A stretch of DNA of 64,000 nucleotides from JTS-AC122 sp050246015 (GCA_050246015.1 JBFWWU010000020.1:1-64000); one strand, 5' to 3'; positions 33,297 through 43,095 are shown, numbered from the stretch's first letter. The notes: generated by a model not told the origin, from the letters alone. Made by a program: numbers and translations.

Positions 33297-35969
33297 TCAG
33301 GAAGGCGTTGATCGGCCCGGTCGTGTGACACGCGCCGCGTGCATCCTGATCAGGCAGCCAAAGTGCCGACCGCGTCGAGTGATTCCGGAAGCGAGCGGGG
33401 GAGGCGACGTGAACACCCCAGCCGCCGCGCCGCGCAGCGTATGCCAATGTTTGCCGGCGGCGAGGCCCGCCGTCTTGTGCGCCCACATCCAGCCCAGCAC
33501 AAGGCCGGCAAGTCCGCTGAGCCCGCGCCCGTGACGCCGCGCGGTCCAGATCCAGTTGCGGGTCGCAAGGAAATGCCAGCGCCGGCTCTTGGCGGCGGCC
33601 GCGGGGCTGTCGTGCCAGACCACCCAGGAAGAATCGAAGTACACCCCTCGCGCGCCGGGCTGGGCCAGGATCTTGAGCGCCAAGTCCGTGTCATTGCGGT
33701 AGAGGAAATATTCCGACTCGTACCCGCCCACCGCCGTCCATACCGATCGGCGCACCAGATTGCCGCACCCCATGACCGGCCATCGATCGCTGATCCGGGG
33801 CGTGCCCGCCTTCTCACACCGGGCGAACGGCCACTCGGACGCCTTGGTAACGGGATGAAGCGGGTGCAGCGCCACGGCGTCCACGTCCGCGCGGCGCCGC
33901 AGGAGCGACAGCGCGCTCGTCAACACGCCCGGTTCGGGCCAGGCGTCGTCGTCGAGCACCAGCACGAACTCGCGGCCGGCGGCGTTCACGCCCTCGTTGA
34001 GCGCCGCTACGCCCATGTTCGTTGCCAGCGGCACGACCGTCGCGCGCGGACACGCCGCCCGGGCCGCGTCGGCGGACCCGTCCGCCGAGCCGTTGTCCAC
34101 GACGATGATCTCGGCGCCGCGCAGTTCCGCCATCGCGTCCAACCGGGCCAGGGTCGCGCCGAGCATCTCGCGCCGGTTGTAACTCAGCACGATGATCGAC
34201 AGCGACTCAGCGTTCGCCCGCGCCTCGTCATCGCCGGCGTGCTCCGCCGCCTGCTCCAGCGGGACCGGCCCGGCATCGCTGATCGTTGCGCGGATCGCGA
34301 GCGCCGCGCCGCGCGCCGAGGCCGCCGCGGCGCGGGCCAGGATCCTGCACCGATCGACCGCGGCGCATCGCCGCACGACAAAGCCGGCCTTCTTCCCGGG
34401 AAGGGCATCGGGAATGACCTGAACCGTCCACGTCCCCGCGAACATCGAGTCGGCGATGTGCTTGGCGTGCACGATCGCCAGCCCGGGCGTGCCCGCGCCC
34501 AGGGCCCGCGCCGCCATCGCCGCCGCGCGACGCCGCCCGTCTACGAGCGGTTCGGTGATGTTGAGCGGGGCGCCGGTGCGCGCCGTGACGCCCCGCGGCA
34601 GCAGCGCGTCGATCGACCGGATCTGATCCGTAAGCGTCTCCAGTTCGCCCGCGGCCAACTCTCGCAGCACTCGCGCGTGCACGACGATGCGGCCCGAGCC
34701 CCCGCCCAGATCCCGCAGCGCACCGATCTCCGCGAGCCGGCTCGCGAGTTGATCCAGTGGAGCGAACCGCTCATGCTCGACTCGGTCAGCGGCGGCGGGC
34801 CCGGCCAGGCGATCCGATCGCGCCGCGTCCGCCAGTCCCCGAAGGTGCAACCGGGCCAGGTCGCCGCGGCCCATGAGTTCACACCCGACCGCGCGGCGGA
34901 CCTCTCGCATCCCGCGCCGCACCTTCACGCGTAGCGCCAGTTCCAGCGTGCGCAGCGGGCCGAGTGCGTTGCGGGCGACGTAGTACCGCGCCGCCAGCGC
35001 GAACCGATCGAACTTCGGATGCAGCACGATCGATCGACTCGACGCGAGCACGCGCTGGCCCGTGGCGCGCCCCATGCGGATGAACCAGTCCACGTCGTCC
35101 GCGTTCAGGAACACGTCGGGCATGAGCCCGGTTCGCCGGATCGCGCCCGCGCGCACGAGCACGCTGCACGCCGCCGCGTATTCGCAGTCCGTTTCAGGCG
35201 GCGCTCCCCCCACGCCGCGGAGCACAGGATGAAACCGGCCGTCACGCCGGCTCACGCGACCGCCCACCTCGAACACGCGCCCCGTCTCCGGATCCGCCAC
35301 CGCCGACCCCACCGCGCACGCATCCGGTCGGCGGAGCATCGAACGAACCAGTTCCACCAGCGTGTCCGGCTTCACCCGCGCGTCGCTGTCAACGAGCCAC
35401 ACGAAGGCGTGCCGATTCACACCGCCGGGCTCGCGAATCACTTCCGACACCGCCTGCCGCAGCCCCGCGTTGAACCCCCCGCTCCCGCCCAGATTGCGCT
35501 CCGATCGAATGACATGGCACGCGATGTCGCGCGGCAGCGACGCCGATGACCCGATGTCAACGGCAATCGGCGGCGTGCTGGCGTTGTCCACGACGACCAG
35601 CGAAAGGTGAACCGCGAAATCCACGCGGCGTGAATCCTCACCCGTCCCCTCCGCCCCCACTTCCGCATCGGTTCCAGACCGTTCCAGTTGCCCCATGTCC
35701 GCGAGGAGGTTCGCCAAATCGCCCGGCCTGTTGAAGCACGGAATCACGCCCCGGACCGAAAGTTCAACCGATTCACGCGCAACGGGCGCCGCGTCGTCAA
35801 GCCCGTCGCGGATCCGCGATGACCCGATATCTTCCACTGACGCACCAGGCCAGTGCGCCGAGCCACTCGCGGCCGACGCGGCCGCGCCCGCCGCATGGCG
35901 CGACGCTCCCTCGGCGTCTATCTTCGCCATGGGCTCCGGCGCGCTTGGTTCGATGCTCGGTGTGTTCAT
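33297..35969 (-). CDS. two-domain GT2 glycosyltransferase with unusual middle domain
   Basis: 890 residues from the ATG at 35969 (MNTPSIEPSAPEP); a start at 36011 is possible. GT2 domain 1 (~80-330) has IPCFNRPGDLANLL, VVDNASTPP, ERNLGGSGGFNAGLRQAV and VWLVDSDARV (DxD-like), as in rhamnosyl- and galactofuranosyl-transferases. GT2 domain 2 (~590-830) has SIIVLSYNRREMLG, VVDNGSADGSADAARAACP, and VLVLDDDAWPEPG, ending YRNDTDLALKIL. Between them (~350-590) is a region with ParB-like wording (HARVLRELAAGELETLTDQI; AIVHAKHIADSMFAGTWTVQV). A cell-surface polysaccharide enzyme, divergent from the Fur-type gene. Confidence 0.8.
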   Translation of the reverse strand: MNTPSIEPSAPEPMAKIDAEGASRHAAGAAASAASGSAHWPGASVEDIGSSRIRDGLDDAAPVARESVELSVRGVIPCFNRPGDLANLLADMGQLERSGTDAEVGAEGTGEDSRRVDFAVHLSLVVVDNASTPPIAVDIGSSASLPRDIACHVIRSERNLGGSGGFNAGLRQAVSEVIREPGGVNRHAFVWLVDSDARVKPDTLVELVRSMLRRPDACAVGSAVADPETGRVFEVGGRVSRRDGRFHPVLRGVGGAPPETDCEYAAACSVLVRAGAIRRTGLMPDVFLNADDVDWFIRMGRATGQRVLASSRSIVLHPKFDRFALAARYYVARNALGPLRTLELALRVKVRRGMREVRRAVGCELMGRGDLARLHLRGLADAARSDRLAGPAAADRVEHERFAPLDQLASRLAEIGALRDLGGGSGRIVVHARVLRELAAGELETLTDQIRSIDALLPRGVTARTGAPLNITEPLVDGRRRAAAMAARALGAGTPGLAIVHAKHIADSMFAGTWTVQVIPDALPGKKAGFVVRRCAAVDRCRILARAAAASARGAALAIRATISDAGPVPLEQAAEHAGDDEARANAESLSIIVLSYNRREMLGATLARLDAMAELRGAEIIVVDNGSADGSADAARAACPRATVVPLATNMGVAALNEGVNAAGREFVLVLDDDAWPEPGVLTSALSLLRRRADVDAVALHPLHPVTKASEWPFARCEKAGTPRISDRWPVMGCGNLVRRSVWTAVGGYESEYFLYRNDTDLALKILAQPGARGVYFDSSWVVWHDSPAAAAKSRRWHFLATRNWIWTARRHGRGLSGLAGLVLGWMWAHKTAGLAAGKHWHTLRGAAAGVFTSPPPLASGITRRGRHFGCLIRMHAARVTRPGRSTPS

Positions 35970-36062
35970 GGAGCCGGGACAGTCGTTCGGTGCGAGGGTG
36001 GCGCCGGCCAATCGGCATCCGGCGCCGGCCCAAGACGTTCATGCAACGATACAATACGGGGT

Positions 36063-36623
36063 ATGCCGATCCGTTCCACTGATGCCGCGAATCTGGCCCG
36101 CGCGTTGCTCCGTTCTCGCGGGTTGCGGGCAACGCCCACGCGCATCGGCGTGCTCGTGACACTCGACCGGAGCCGGAGTCCCTTGACGATGGTCGAACTC
36201 GCCGAGCGCCTCCCCCGCGATGACGCCGACCGCGTCACGGTGTACCGCACACTCACGACCCTCCTCGGAGCCGGGATGGTGCACCGCCTGGACCCGGGCG
36301 ATCGTGTGTTCCGGTTCGCCCTCGTGCGGCCACTGCGCGAGTCGCAGACGGCGGAGGCCCCGCACGGACCTACGACGGTCGAACGTTCGGCCGCCAACGG
36401 ACACGGACATCCGCACCTGGTGTGCGATTCGTGCGGCACGGTTGAGTGCATGCAAGACGCCCAGGTCGTGGTGCAACGTCCGGGTGCGGCCGAACTCGGC
36501 GCCAAGGGATTCAAAGTGACCCAGCAGGAGGTCATTCTCCACGGGACGTGCGGGGAGTGTGCCGCGCCCGATCGCGCCGCGGGCCTGACCCGATGGAAGC
36601 GACCCCGCAAGCCGCGCCGATGA
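36063..36623 (+). CDS. Fur-family transcriptional regulator
   Basis: 186 residues from the ATG at 36063 (MPIRSTDAANLARALLRSRG). The winged HTH (RATPTRIGVLVTLDRSRSPLTMVELAERL...DRVTVYRTLTTLLGAGMVHRLDPGDRVFRF) and the dimer/metal domain (HGHPHLVCDSCGTVECM, with a second CGEC near the end) give the structural Zn Cys4 set and the His-rich sensor site. It could be Fur, Zur or PerR-like; the sequence does not decide. A -10-like TACAAT lies at 36050-36055, 7 bases before the ATG. It adjoins the divergent glycosyltransferase. Confidence 0.85.
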   Translation: MPIRSTDAANLARALLRSRGLRATPTRIGVLVTLDRSRSPLTMVELAERLPRDDADRVTVYRTLTTLLGAGMVHRLDPGDRVFRFALVRPLRESQTAEAPHGPTTVERSAANGHGHPHLVCDSCGTVECMQDAQVVVQRPGAAELGAKGFKVTQQEVILHGTCGECAAPDRAAGLTRWKRPRKPRR

Positions 36624-36637
36624 CGCCCAGGGCCAGT

Positions 36638-38173
36638 TCAGGACCGGCGCTGCGGGATGAGCCGCCACAGCACCGGCGCGCCCAGGATGCTGACCGCGAG
36701 GATGATGACCAGGATCCGGGCGCGCCGGTACGCGAGTTCCACGACCGATTCGACTCGCCCTTCGACGTCGGCGGCGGCCGCTTTCATGTCCTGGCGCCGG
36801 GTCTCCCAGATGCTGCTGGACGCCACCGACTCGGTTGACTGGATCAGATCCGTGAGTTTCGCCGTGAGGTCGCGCGCCTCGACAATCGTGGCGCGGTAGT
36901 CGTCGAGCGAGGGCGCGGGCTCCGTCGGCTGGGGGCTTCGGGACGACGCGTCCTCGAACGCGGCTCGGAGTTGCTCGACCGATGCCACCAGTTCCCGCGA
37001 CTGCTGCGCCAGGGTCTGGGCGGCTTCGATCGTGGAGCGGAGCGAGCCCAGGGTCGCGTCGAGTTCCTCACCCCGCGATTCTAGATCATTCAGCGTCGCC
37101 GCCCGCTCGGCCGCCAGTCGGTCAAAGGCCTGGTCGATCGCCGCCTGACGTTCGCTCGCGACCATGTTCGGCAACTCCGCCTTGAGGTTGGTCATCTCGG
37201 TGGTGACCTGCTGGATGGAATCGCTGACACGCTTCAGGTCGGCGAGCGTGTCCTTGACCGCCGGCTGCCCCGCCGTCTGCGCCAGGAACAGGTCCGCCTG
37301 CCAAGCTAGCAGTTGGGGCGTGCGCTGCAGATAGAACACGGTGCGTTCGGCGAGGAGGCGGCTTCGCTCGATCTCGCGCGTCGCGGGATCAAGGCCGGCG
37401 AGCGGATCAACGCGGAACAGGCTGAACAGGCTCTGCGTCCGCGCCGTCGGCGTGTCCGCCGCCGCGCCTCGCGCCGCGATGAACGCATCCAGCCGGACGT
37501 ACGCCCCGTACTGCCGGTCCGGGTTCCGCTCCAGCCACTGGGCGATCAACAAGTCCAGTTCGGCCAACTGCTCGCTGGTAAACGTCCGGCTCGCCAGTTC
37601 CCGCACCCGCGTTTCACCCTCTCCGAGGACCGCCGATATCGCCTCGGTCTGCTCGTTGAACCACTCCGGCCCCAGCGTGGATTCGAGCAACCTCCGCTGT
37701 ATCGTGAGCATCGCCGTCAGATCGAGCAGCGCGACCTTGGGATTCTCGTTGGTCGCGATCAGCGTGGCGGACTGCGCGACCGTAAATCGCAACTTCTTCG
37801 CCGCCACTCTCGCCTCCCGCGACGGCAACCGGGCATCAACGCGGTCGATGACCGCCGAGAGCCGTATCGAGAAATCGTCCACGAATGACAGGATCGCCGA
37901 CTGCATCTGTGCGGCGCCGTCGAGCGCCTGTACCGGGATCGCATCGGGCTGGACCGGCGCGGCTGCCGAGTCGGCCGGTGTTGCCGGCGACGAACCGACG
38001 GGTGGCGGCGATGGTTCGGCGGGGCGCGCCGTCAGCGCCTGGTTCAGCGCGCTGGATGTACCCGCCTGTTCATTTGAACGCGCGCACGAGATCGCGAACC
38101 ACGACGCCCAGAGCGTCAACGCTATCCCAAGGGCCAGTCGCGGCCCCGACGAACGGATCCTGTTGATCGGCAT
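36638..38173 (-). CDS. coiled-coil envelope protein, N- and C-terminal anchors
   Basis: 511 residues from the ATG at 38173. An N-terminal hydrophobic segment ends WFAISC (possible lipid-modified Cys, with an imperfect lipobox), then a Pro/Ala linker, a long mostly helical part with Gln/Glu/Arg heptads (to ~480), and a final C-terminal membrane helix (ARILVIILAVSILGAPVLW). The helical middle (NLESRGEELDATLGSLRSTIEAAQTLAQQSRELVASVEQL) is coiled coil. A tether or scaffold in the periplasm is likely; no family is recognised. The preceding gene is convergent. Confidence 0.6.
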   Translation of the reverse strand: MPINRIRSSGPRLALGIALTLWASWFAISCARSNEQAGTSSALNQALTARPAEPSPPPVGSSPATPADSAAAPVQPDAIPVQALDGAAQMQSAILSFVDDFSIRLSAVIDRVDARLPSREARVAAKKLRFTVAQSATLIATNENPKVALLDLTAMLTIQRRLLESTLGPEWFNEQTEAISAVLGEGETRVRELASRTFTSEQLAELDLLIAQWLERNPDRQYGAYVRLDAFIAARGAAADTPTARTQSLFSLFRVDPLAGLDPATREIERSRLLAERTVFYLQRTPQLLAWQADLFLAQTAGQPAVKDTLADLKRVSDSIQQVTTEMTNLKAELPNMVASERQAAIDQAFDRLAAERAATLNDLESRGEELDATLGSLRSTIEAAQTLAQQSRELVASVEQLRAAFEDASSRSPQPTEPAPSLDDYRATIVEARDLTAKLTDLIQSTESVASSSIWETRRQDMKAAAADVEGRVESVVELAYRRARILVIILAVSILGAPVLWRLIPQRRS

Positions 38174-38280
38174 ATCGCAGTGTATTATGCGGCACCCGGC
38201 AACGGCTCCCAGCCACATTTAATCTTGGAACCCCCTGATCGAACCGCCCACCGGCGACGCGGTTCCGCCACACGCCCGGC

Positions 38281-39864
38281 TCACTGCTTCCGGTCCAGCA
38301 ACCGGTACTGGATCGCTTCGCCCACGTGCGACGCCGTGAGCATCTCGGCCTGCTCCAGATCCGCGATCGTCCGCGACACACGCCGGATCTTATCGTACGC
38401 CCGCGCCGACAGGCCCAGTTCGCTCATCGCCTGGCCCAGCATCACCCGCGCGTCCTCGCTCATCGGCGCGAGCCGATCCAGGTCGCGGCCGCTCAGTCGC
38501 GAGTTCGGCGTCATCGGCCCCTGCCTGGCGTTCTGCCTCTCCCGTGCCGCCAGAACCCGCTCCCGCATCTCCCGGCTGGACGTCCCGCGCGGAATCGACG
38601 GATCCGCCCAGACGCCCGCCGAGAGCTGCTTCCACGGCACCGCCGGCGCTTCCACATGAATATCGATCCGGTCGATCAGCGGACCCGACAACTTCGACAA
38701 ATACCGGTCCATCGCCCGGCGCGACACCTCGTCCGTGGGCACGTCCCCCTTCGGCGTGGGGTTCATGGCGGCCACCAGCATGAACGACGCCGGGAACCGC
38801 ACCGCCGAGTGCGACCGCGCGATCGTCACCACGTGATCCTCCAGCGGCTGGCGCAGCGTCTCGAGCACGTCGCGGGGGAACTCAGGCAACTCGTCAAGAA
38901 ACAGCACACCATGGTGGGCCAGCGAGATCTCGCCCGGCCTGGGCACCGCCCCCCCGCCCACGATCGCCGCCGCCGACGCCGTGTGGTGCGGCGTGCGGAC
39001 CGGACGCGTCGTCACCAGGCTCGCGCCGGATGGCAACTGACCCGCCGCCGAGAAGATCCGCGTGATCTCGATCGCCTCTTCCGGTGTCAGCGGGGGCAGC
39101 ACGCCGGGGAGCGCCCGCGCCATCATCGTCTTGCCCGTGCCCGCCGGCCCGAGCAGGACAATATTGTGCAGACCCGCCGCCGCCACCACCAGCGCTCGCT
39201 TGACCGCCTCCTGTCCGCGCACATCCGCGAAATCGATCGGCGCGGTCGCTGTCTGCAGCAGCGTCGCGATATCCACCGGCGGGCACGGGACGGCCTCGAT
39301 CTGTCCCGTGAGCAGCCCCACCACTTCCGCCAGCGTCCGGGCCGGATAGACGTTGATCCCGTCCACGACCGCCGCCTCCGGCGCGTTGTCCGCCGGGAGG
39401 ATCACCGCGGTCGCGCCGCGCGCCTTGGCCAGCGCCGCCATCGCGATGGCGCCGCGAATCGCGCGCACACGACCGTCGAGCGCCAGTTCACCGGCGATGA
39501 TCGTCGAACGCGGATCCACCCCGTGCTCGTCGCCTCCCGCCCCGCCAACTCCGCCCCGAGCCCGATTCGGGCGCACCACGCCTTGGTTGATCAGCAATCC
39601 GACCGCGATGGGCAGGTCATAGATCGGCCCTTCCTTGCGCACGTCCGCCGGCGCCAGGTTGATCAGCACGCGCCCCAGCGGGAACACATACCCGGAGTTC
39701 GTCAGGGCCGACCGGACCCGCTCCAGCGACTCCTTGACCGCGATATCCGGCAGCCCCACCACCGTCGAACGTTGATTCACCGCCGACTCGTCGTAGTCTA
39801 CCTCCACCTCGCACGGGAGGGCGTCGATGCCTTGCAAGAGGAACGAGCGAACACGGGCAAGCAT
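38281..39864 (-). CDS. comM: YifB/ComM family Mg-chelatase-like AAA+ ATPase
   Basis: 527 residues from the ATG at 39864. The N-terminal Lon-like/S5 domain (VEVDYDESAVNQRSTVVGLPDIAVKESLERVRSALTNSGYVFP, ...NLAPADVRKEGPIYDLPIAVGLL) is followed by AAA+ with Walker A (GPAGTGKTMMARALPGVLPPL), Walker B (HHGVLFLDELPEFP) and sensor regions, and the C-terminal helical domain (LDRLAPMSEDARVMLGQAMSELGLSARAYDKIRRVSRTIADLE). ComM is a branch-migration helicase helping integrate DNA during natural transformation. A competence role here is inferred; the pilus genes in this window would fit. Confidence 0.9.
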   Translation of the reverse strand: MLARVRSFLLQGIDALPCEVEVDYDESAVNQRSTVVGLPDIAVKESLERVRSALTNSGYVFPLGRVLINLAPADVRKEGPIYDLPIAVGLLINQGVVRPNRARGGVGGAGGDEHGVDPRSTIIAGELALDGRVRAIRGAIAMAALAKARGATAVILPADNAPEAAVVDGINVYPARTLAEVVGLLTGQIEAVPCPPVDIATLLQTATAPIDFADVRGQEAVKRALVVAAAGLHNIVLLGPAGTGKTMMARALPGVLPPLTPEEAIEITRIFSAAGQLPSGASLVTTRPVRTPHHTASAAAIVGGGAVPRPGEISLAHHGVLFLDELPEFPRDVLETLRQPLEDHVVTIARSHSAVRFPASFMLVAAMNPTPKGDVPTDEVSRRAMDRYLSKLSGPLIDRIDIHVEAPAVPWKQLSAGVWADPSIPRGTSSREMRERVLAARERQNARQGPMTPNSRLSGRDLDRLAPMSEDARVMLGQAMSELGLSARAYDKIRRVSRTIADLEQAEMLTASHVGEAIQYRLLDRKQ

Positions 39865-40356
39865 GGGGGAGAGAATACCCGAAACCAGCGTCCCCTGGCG
39901 AACCGGCACGCGCACGGACCGGCCCGGCGCCGCGACCGAGTCGCACCCTTCAAAAATGTGTGTTCGCCCTGCAATGCCGAGCCGTTCACCGCACATTTGT
40001 TGCGTACAGGGACGCTGAGACGCGAGGGAAGAAGCGGATCAGCGGCCGGAGCAAGGAACTCAGGAACAACCAGGTTTCCGCCAAGGCAATGGGTGTTCTC
40101 CTGTTTCCGGCCAGCAGCCGGAGCGGAAGAAGCCCGGGAGTTTTCGCGACCCGTCCCCGATCCCGACGAGTCGCCGGCGATGCCTCGCTGTTCTCGCGTC
40201 CTTCCTCTGAACACATCACTCTCACGCGACGCGTCGCGGGAGGTTTGTAGGCCGGTGAGTACCCGGCGGGACTTGGCATGGGATGGAAACCCATACCCGG
40301 TCGTCACGTTCGATACATGGTCCAACCCGAATCACACGCACACAGGAGAAACAGTC
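39865..40356. other. 492-bp divergent intergenic region
   Basis: Lies between the divergent comM and the duplicated dockerin gene. It should hold both promoters, but no clear -35/-10 pair is seen. A Shine-Dalgarno (AGGAG, 40344-40348) precedes the forward gene. No coding frame is supported here, although a long chance frame on the plus strand crosses it. Confidence 0.5.
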
Positions 40357-42021
40357 ATGTACAAGTTTGCAGCCATTTCAACGAGTCTGATGTTCAGCGC
40401 CGGGATCGCCGCCTCGGCCTCCGCCGACGCCGTCGAGTTCGCCGCCGCAGGCAGCGACGCCAGCGTCACCGCCACCGTGGACGCCTTCCGCGCCGCGATC
40501 GGCGGGATCAACGCCAACGTCCCCGGGTCGTTCCTCAGCGGCCGACGCGAGATCAACTGGGACGCGGTGCCCGATGCCTTCTCGGCTCCCAACGCGTTCC
40601 CGGGGAACTTCCTCAATGCCGGCGTCGCCCCGCGGGCACGCGGCGCCGAGTTCTCGACCCCCGGGTCGTCGCTCATGTGCAGCGCCAACGCCGTCAACCC
40701 GGCGGGCGCCCCGATCAACTTCGGGAACATCGACCCGTCCTACTCGACCACCTTCCGTCAGTTCAGCCCGCAGCGCCTCTTCACCGCGATCGATTCCAAC
40801 ACCGTCGAGGTCAAGTTCTTCATCCCGGGCCAGTCCAGCACCCGCGCCACCGTCAAGGCCTTCGGCGCCATCTTCACCGACGTCGATATCCAGGGCCCCA
40901 CCACCCTCCAGTACTTCGAGCAGTCCGGAGCCCTGCTTCACACCGCCGTCGTGCCCCCGACGACCAACGGGCAGGGCGGGTTCTCCTTCATGGGAGTCGC
41001 CTTCACCGGCTCCGAGAAGATCTGGCGCGTCGTGATCCGCACCGGCACGCATGCGCTCGCCGCGGGAGTCCTGGATAACCCCGCCGGCGGCATCGACGTC
41101 GCCGCGATGGACGACTTCATCTACAGCGAGCCCGTCACCGTCACCGACCCGCTGGTCATCGCCTCGGGCGGAACCGATCAGCAGGTCACCGACTCCGTCA
41201 ACGCCTATCGCGCCGCGCTGGGAACCCTCAACCCCAACAACCCCGGGTCGGTCGGTTCGGGCCGCCGCGAGATCAACTGGGACGCCGTCCCTGATGCAAG
41301 TTCGTCCCCGAGCGACCTGCCCCTTGACTTCTTCAACGGCGCCAACCCCGGGCGCGCCCGCGGCGCGGTCTTCTCGACGCCCGGCTCGTCCGTCCAGGTC
41401 AGCGCCGACGACGACAACCCGACCGCCACCCTGCCCCTCTTTGCCAACATCAACCCGTCCTACGCCGACCTCTTCCGCACCTTCAGCCCGCAGCGTCTGT
41501 TCCAGCCCATCGGGTCCAATCAGGTGAGCGTGAACTTCTTCGTGCCGGGTTCGGCCACCGCCGCCTCCGTCAGCGGATTCGGCGCTGTCTTCACCGACGT
41601 CGATACCCCCACCGGCGCCAAGATCGAATACTTCGACCAGCGCGGCAACCTCCTGGCAAGCCTCTTCGCCCCCGTCGGCGGTGCCGCCCAGCAGTCTCTC
41701 TCCTTCCTGGGCGCCATGTTCTCCGCCGACTACAAGTGCGCCAGCGTCAGGATCTCCAGCGGCTCCGCGGCGCTCGGGTCGGACGTCAACGAATCCGCAT
41801 CGACCGACCTGGTCGTCATGGACGACTTCGTGTACGGCGAGCCCGTCGAACTGCCCCCGCTCTGCCGCGCCGATTACAACCAGGACGGCTTCGTCAACTC
41901 CGCCGACTTCTTTGACTTCCTCGTCGGGTTCTTCCAGACCAACGCCGACTTCAACCAGGACGGCGTCACGAACTCGCAGGACTTCTACGACTTCCTGATC
42001 CAGTTCTTCGTCGGTTGCTGA
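40357..42021 (+). CDS. exported protein with two tandem homologous domains and dockerin-like tail
   Basis: 554 residues from the ATG at 40357 (AGGAG eight bases upstream). After a signal peptide (AISTSLMFSAGIAASASA) come two ~235-residue repeats, each starting with a VxxFRAAxG-type helix and containing SGRREINWDAVPD, ARGAxFSTPGSS, NIxPSYxxxFRxFSPQRLF, FFxPG, KxFGAxFTDVD and DDFxYxEPV; the second starts at ~268. They are clearly homologous but diverged. The dockerin-like tail is CRADYNQDGFVNSADFFDF and DFNQDGVTNSQDFYDFLIQ, ending FVGC. The repeat has features of a surface beta-sandwich; its function is unknown. Confidence 0.8.
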   Translation: MYKFAAISTSLMFSAGIAASASADAVEFAAAGSDASVTATVDAFRAAIGGINANVPGSFLSGRREINWDAVPDAFSAPNAFPGNFLNAGVAPRARGAEFSTPGSSLMCSANAVNPAGAPINFGNIDPSYSTTFRQFSPQRLFTAIDSNTVEVKFFIPGQSSTRATVKAFGAIFTDVDIQGPTTLQYFEQSGALLHTAVVPPTTNGQGGFSFMGVAFTGSEKIWRVVIRTGTHALAAGVLDNPAGGIDVAAMDDFIYSEPVTVTDPLVIASGGTDQQVTDSVNAYRAALGTLNPNNPGSVGSGRREINWDAVPDASSSPSDLPLDFFNGANPGRARGAVFSTPGSSVQVSADDDNPTATLPLFANINPSYADLFRTFSPQRLFQPIGSNQVSVNFFVPGSATAASVSGFGAVFTDVDTPTGAKIEYFDQRGNLLASLFAPVGGAAQQSLSFLGAMFSADYKCASVRISSGSAALGSDVNESASTDLVVMDDFVYGEPVELPPLCRADYNQDGFVNSADFFDFLVGFFQTNADFNQDGVTNSQDFYDFLIQFFVGC

Positions 42022-42116
42022 AACCCCGACTCCCGGTCCCGCCCATCGCCGGCATGTGTGTGTCCGCCGTCAGGCAGGCGGAAAGCCGGATGTGTGTGAA
42101 CGATGGGCTCCTTGTT

Positions 42117-42153
42117 CACCCCCGCGCACGAAGGTGCGCGGGGGTGATTGCCT
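42117..42153 (+). terminator. strong intrinsic terminator after the duplicated dockerin gene
   Basis: CACCCCCGCGCAC (42117-42129) and GTGCGCGGGGGTG (42134-42146) form a 13-bp perfect stem with a GAAG loop, followed by ATTGCCTTT. It sits ~95 bases after the stop codon and before the methyltransferase gene. Confidence 0.85.
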
Positions 42154-42256
42154 TTGCGGACCGTCGCGCGGACGCCGCCTCTTCAACACGCCCGACTCGT
42201 ACAGTTGGTCCGTGTCCGGCATCCCCACGCTCTCCCGCAACCGCTTCGATCCCACC

Positions 42257-43060
42257 ATGGGAAGCGTCCCGACATCGCCCCTTCTCCGGGCGCTCTGGCG
42301 GGCGCGCCATCGCCTCCGCACCGCGCTGGGGCTGCGCGGCTCATTCCGCGCCGGCGGAGTCTATTTCAAGGAAACGTCCACCGCGCCCCTCTGGCGCGTC
42401 ATCGCCGGGAAGTCGCCCTCCAACTCCATCGACGGCGCCAAGGAATACCGCGTCACCTATCCCGACGGATCCAAGCAGTACATCCGCTGCACCGCGCACC
42501 GGGTCTACGCCGACGCCATGGGGCCGCTGCTGCTCCCCTCGTTTCAGATCGCCGCTGGCATGATCCGCCCGGGCAGCCGCGTCCTCTGCTTGCCCGGCGG
42601 CACGGGGTACGCGCCGTGCTGGCTCGGGCAGCACGTCGGCCGATCCGGCGCGGTCGTCTCCATCGATCCCGATCGCGAGTCCGTCGTCTTCGCGCAGCAC
42701 CGGTACCCCGCCGCCAACATCGGCTTCGAGCGCGGCGGCGTGGAGGCGCTGCGCGGCGAGATCGACGGCGCCTTCGACGTCGTCATGTCCATCACCCACA
42801 TCCCCATCAGCCCGCCAGACGACCATCCGCTCCTGCGCGAACTGTGGCGCGTCACCCAGCCCGGCGGCTGGATGTTGATCGGCCGTTCAACCCCCGGCGG
42901 CGTCGAACTGATCGACCGAGTGGAACACGCGACCATCGCGGTCCCGGCCCCCGCGGACCTCGCCCCCGGCGATGCTCACCCGCTCCCCGCGCTCGAACTG
43001 CTCTCCGATGCGGACGACCCCATCCGCCTCGTCATCGCGCGCAAGCCGTCCTCGCCGTAG
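42257..43060 (+). CDS. class I SAM-dependent methyltransferase
   Basis: 267 residues from the ATG at 42257; longer upstream readings cross the terminator. A Rossmann methyltransferase: motif I SRVLCLPGGTGYAPCWLGQHV (variant of the E/DxGxGxG loop), GAVVSIDPDRESVVFAQ (motif II), and DVVMSITHIPISPPDDHPLLRELWRVTQPGGWMLIG (motifs IV-VI). The N-terminal 80 residues form a separate cap (YFKETSTAPLWRVIAG). Substrate unknown; the glycine loop GGTGYA is slightly unusual. It lies 35 bases upstream of the GH127 gene, on the same strand. Confidence 0.75.
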   Translation: MGSVPTSPLLRALWRARHRLRTALGLRGSFRAGGVYFKETSTAPLWRVIAGKSPSNSIDGAKEYRVTYPDGSKQYIRCTAHRVYADAMGPLLLPSFQIAAGMIRPGSRVLCLPGGTGYAPCWLGQHVGRSGAVVSIDPDRESVVFAQHRYPAANIGFERGGVEALRGEIDGAFDVVMSITHIPISPPDDHPLLRELWRVTQPGGWMLIGRSTPGGVELIDRVEHATIAVPAPADLAPGDAHPLPALELLSDADDPIRLVIARKPSSP

Positions 43061-43095
43061 CCGCTCGCGTGAACTCCGCCGATACACTCAAGGGC

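Noticed and set aside
33130..33486. Short reverse frame between the aldo/keto reductase and glycosyltransferase genes
   Set aside because: It overlaps both genes in another frame and lacks a recognisable product.
38326..42021. 1231-codon open frame on the plus strand
   Set aside because: The first ~2 kb is antisense to comM and of poor protein quality. Only the part from ATG 40357, with RBS and signal peptide, is real; GC-rich DNA often keeps antisense frames open.
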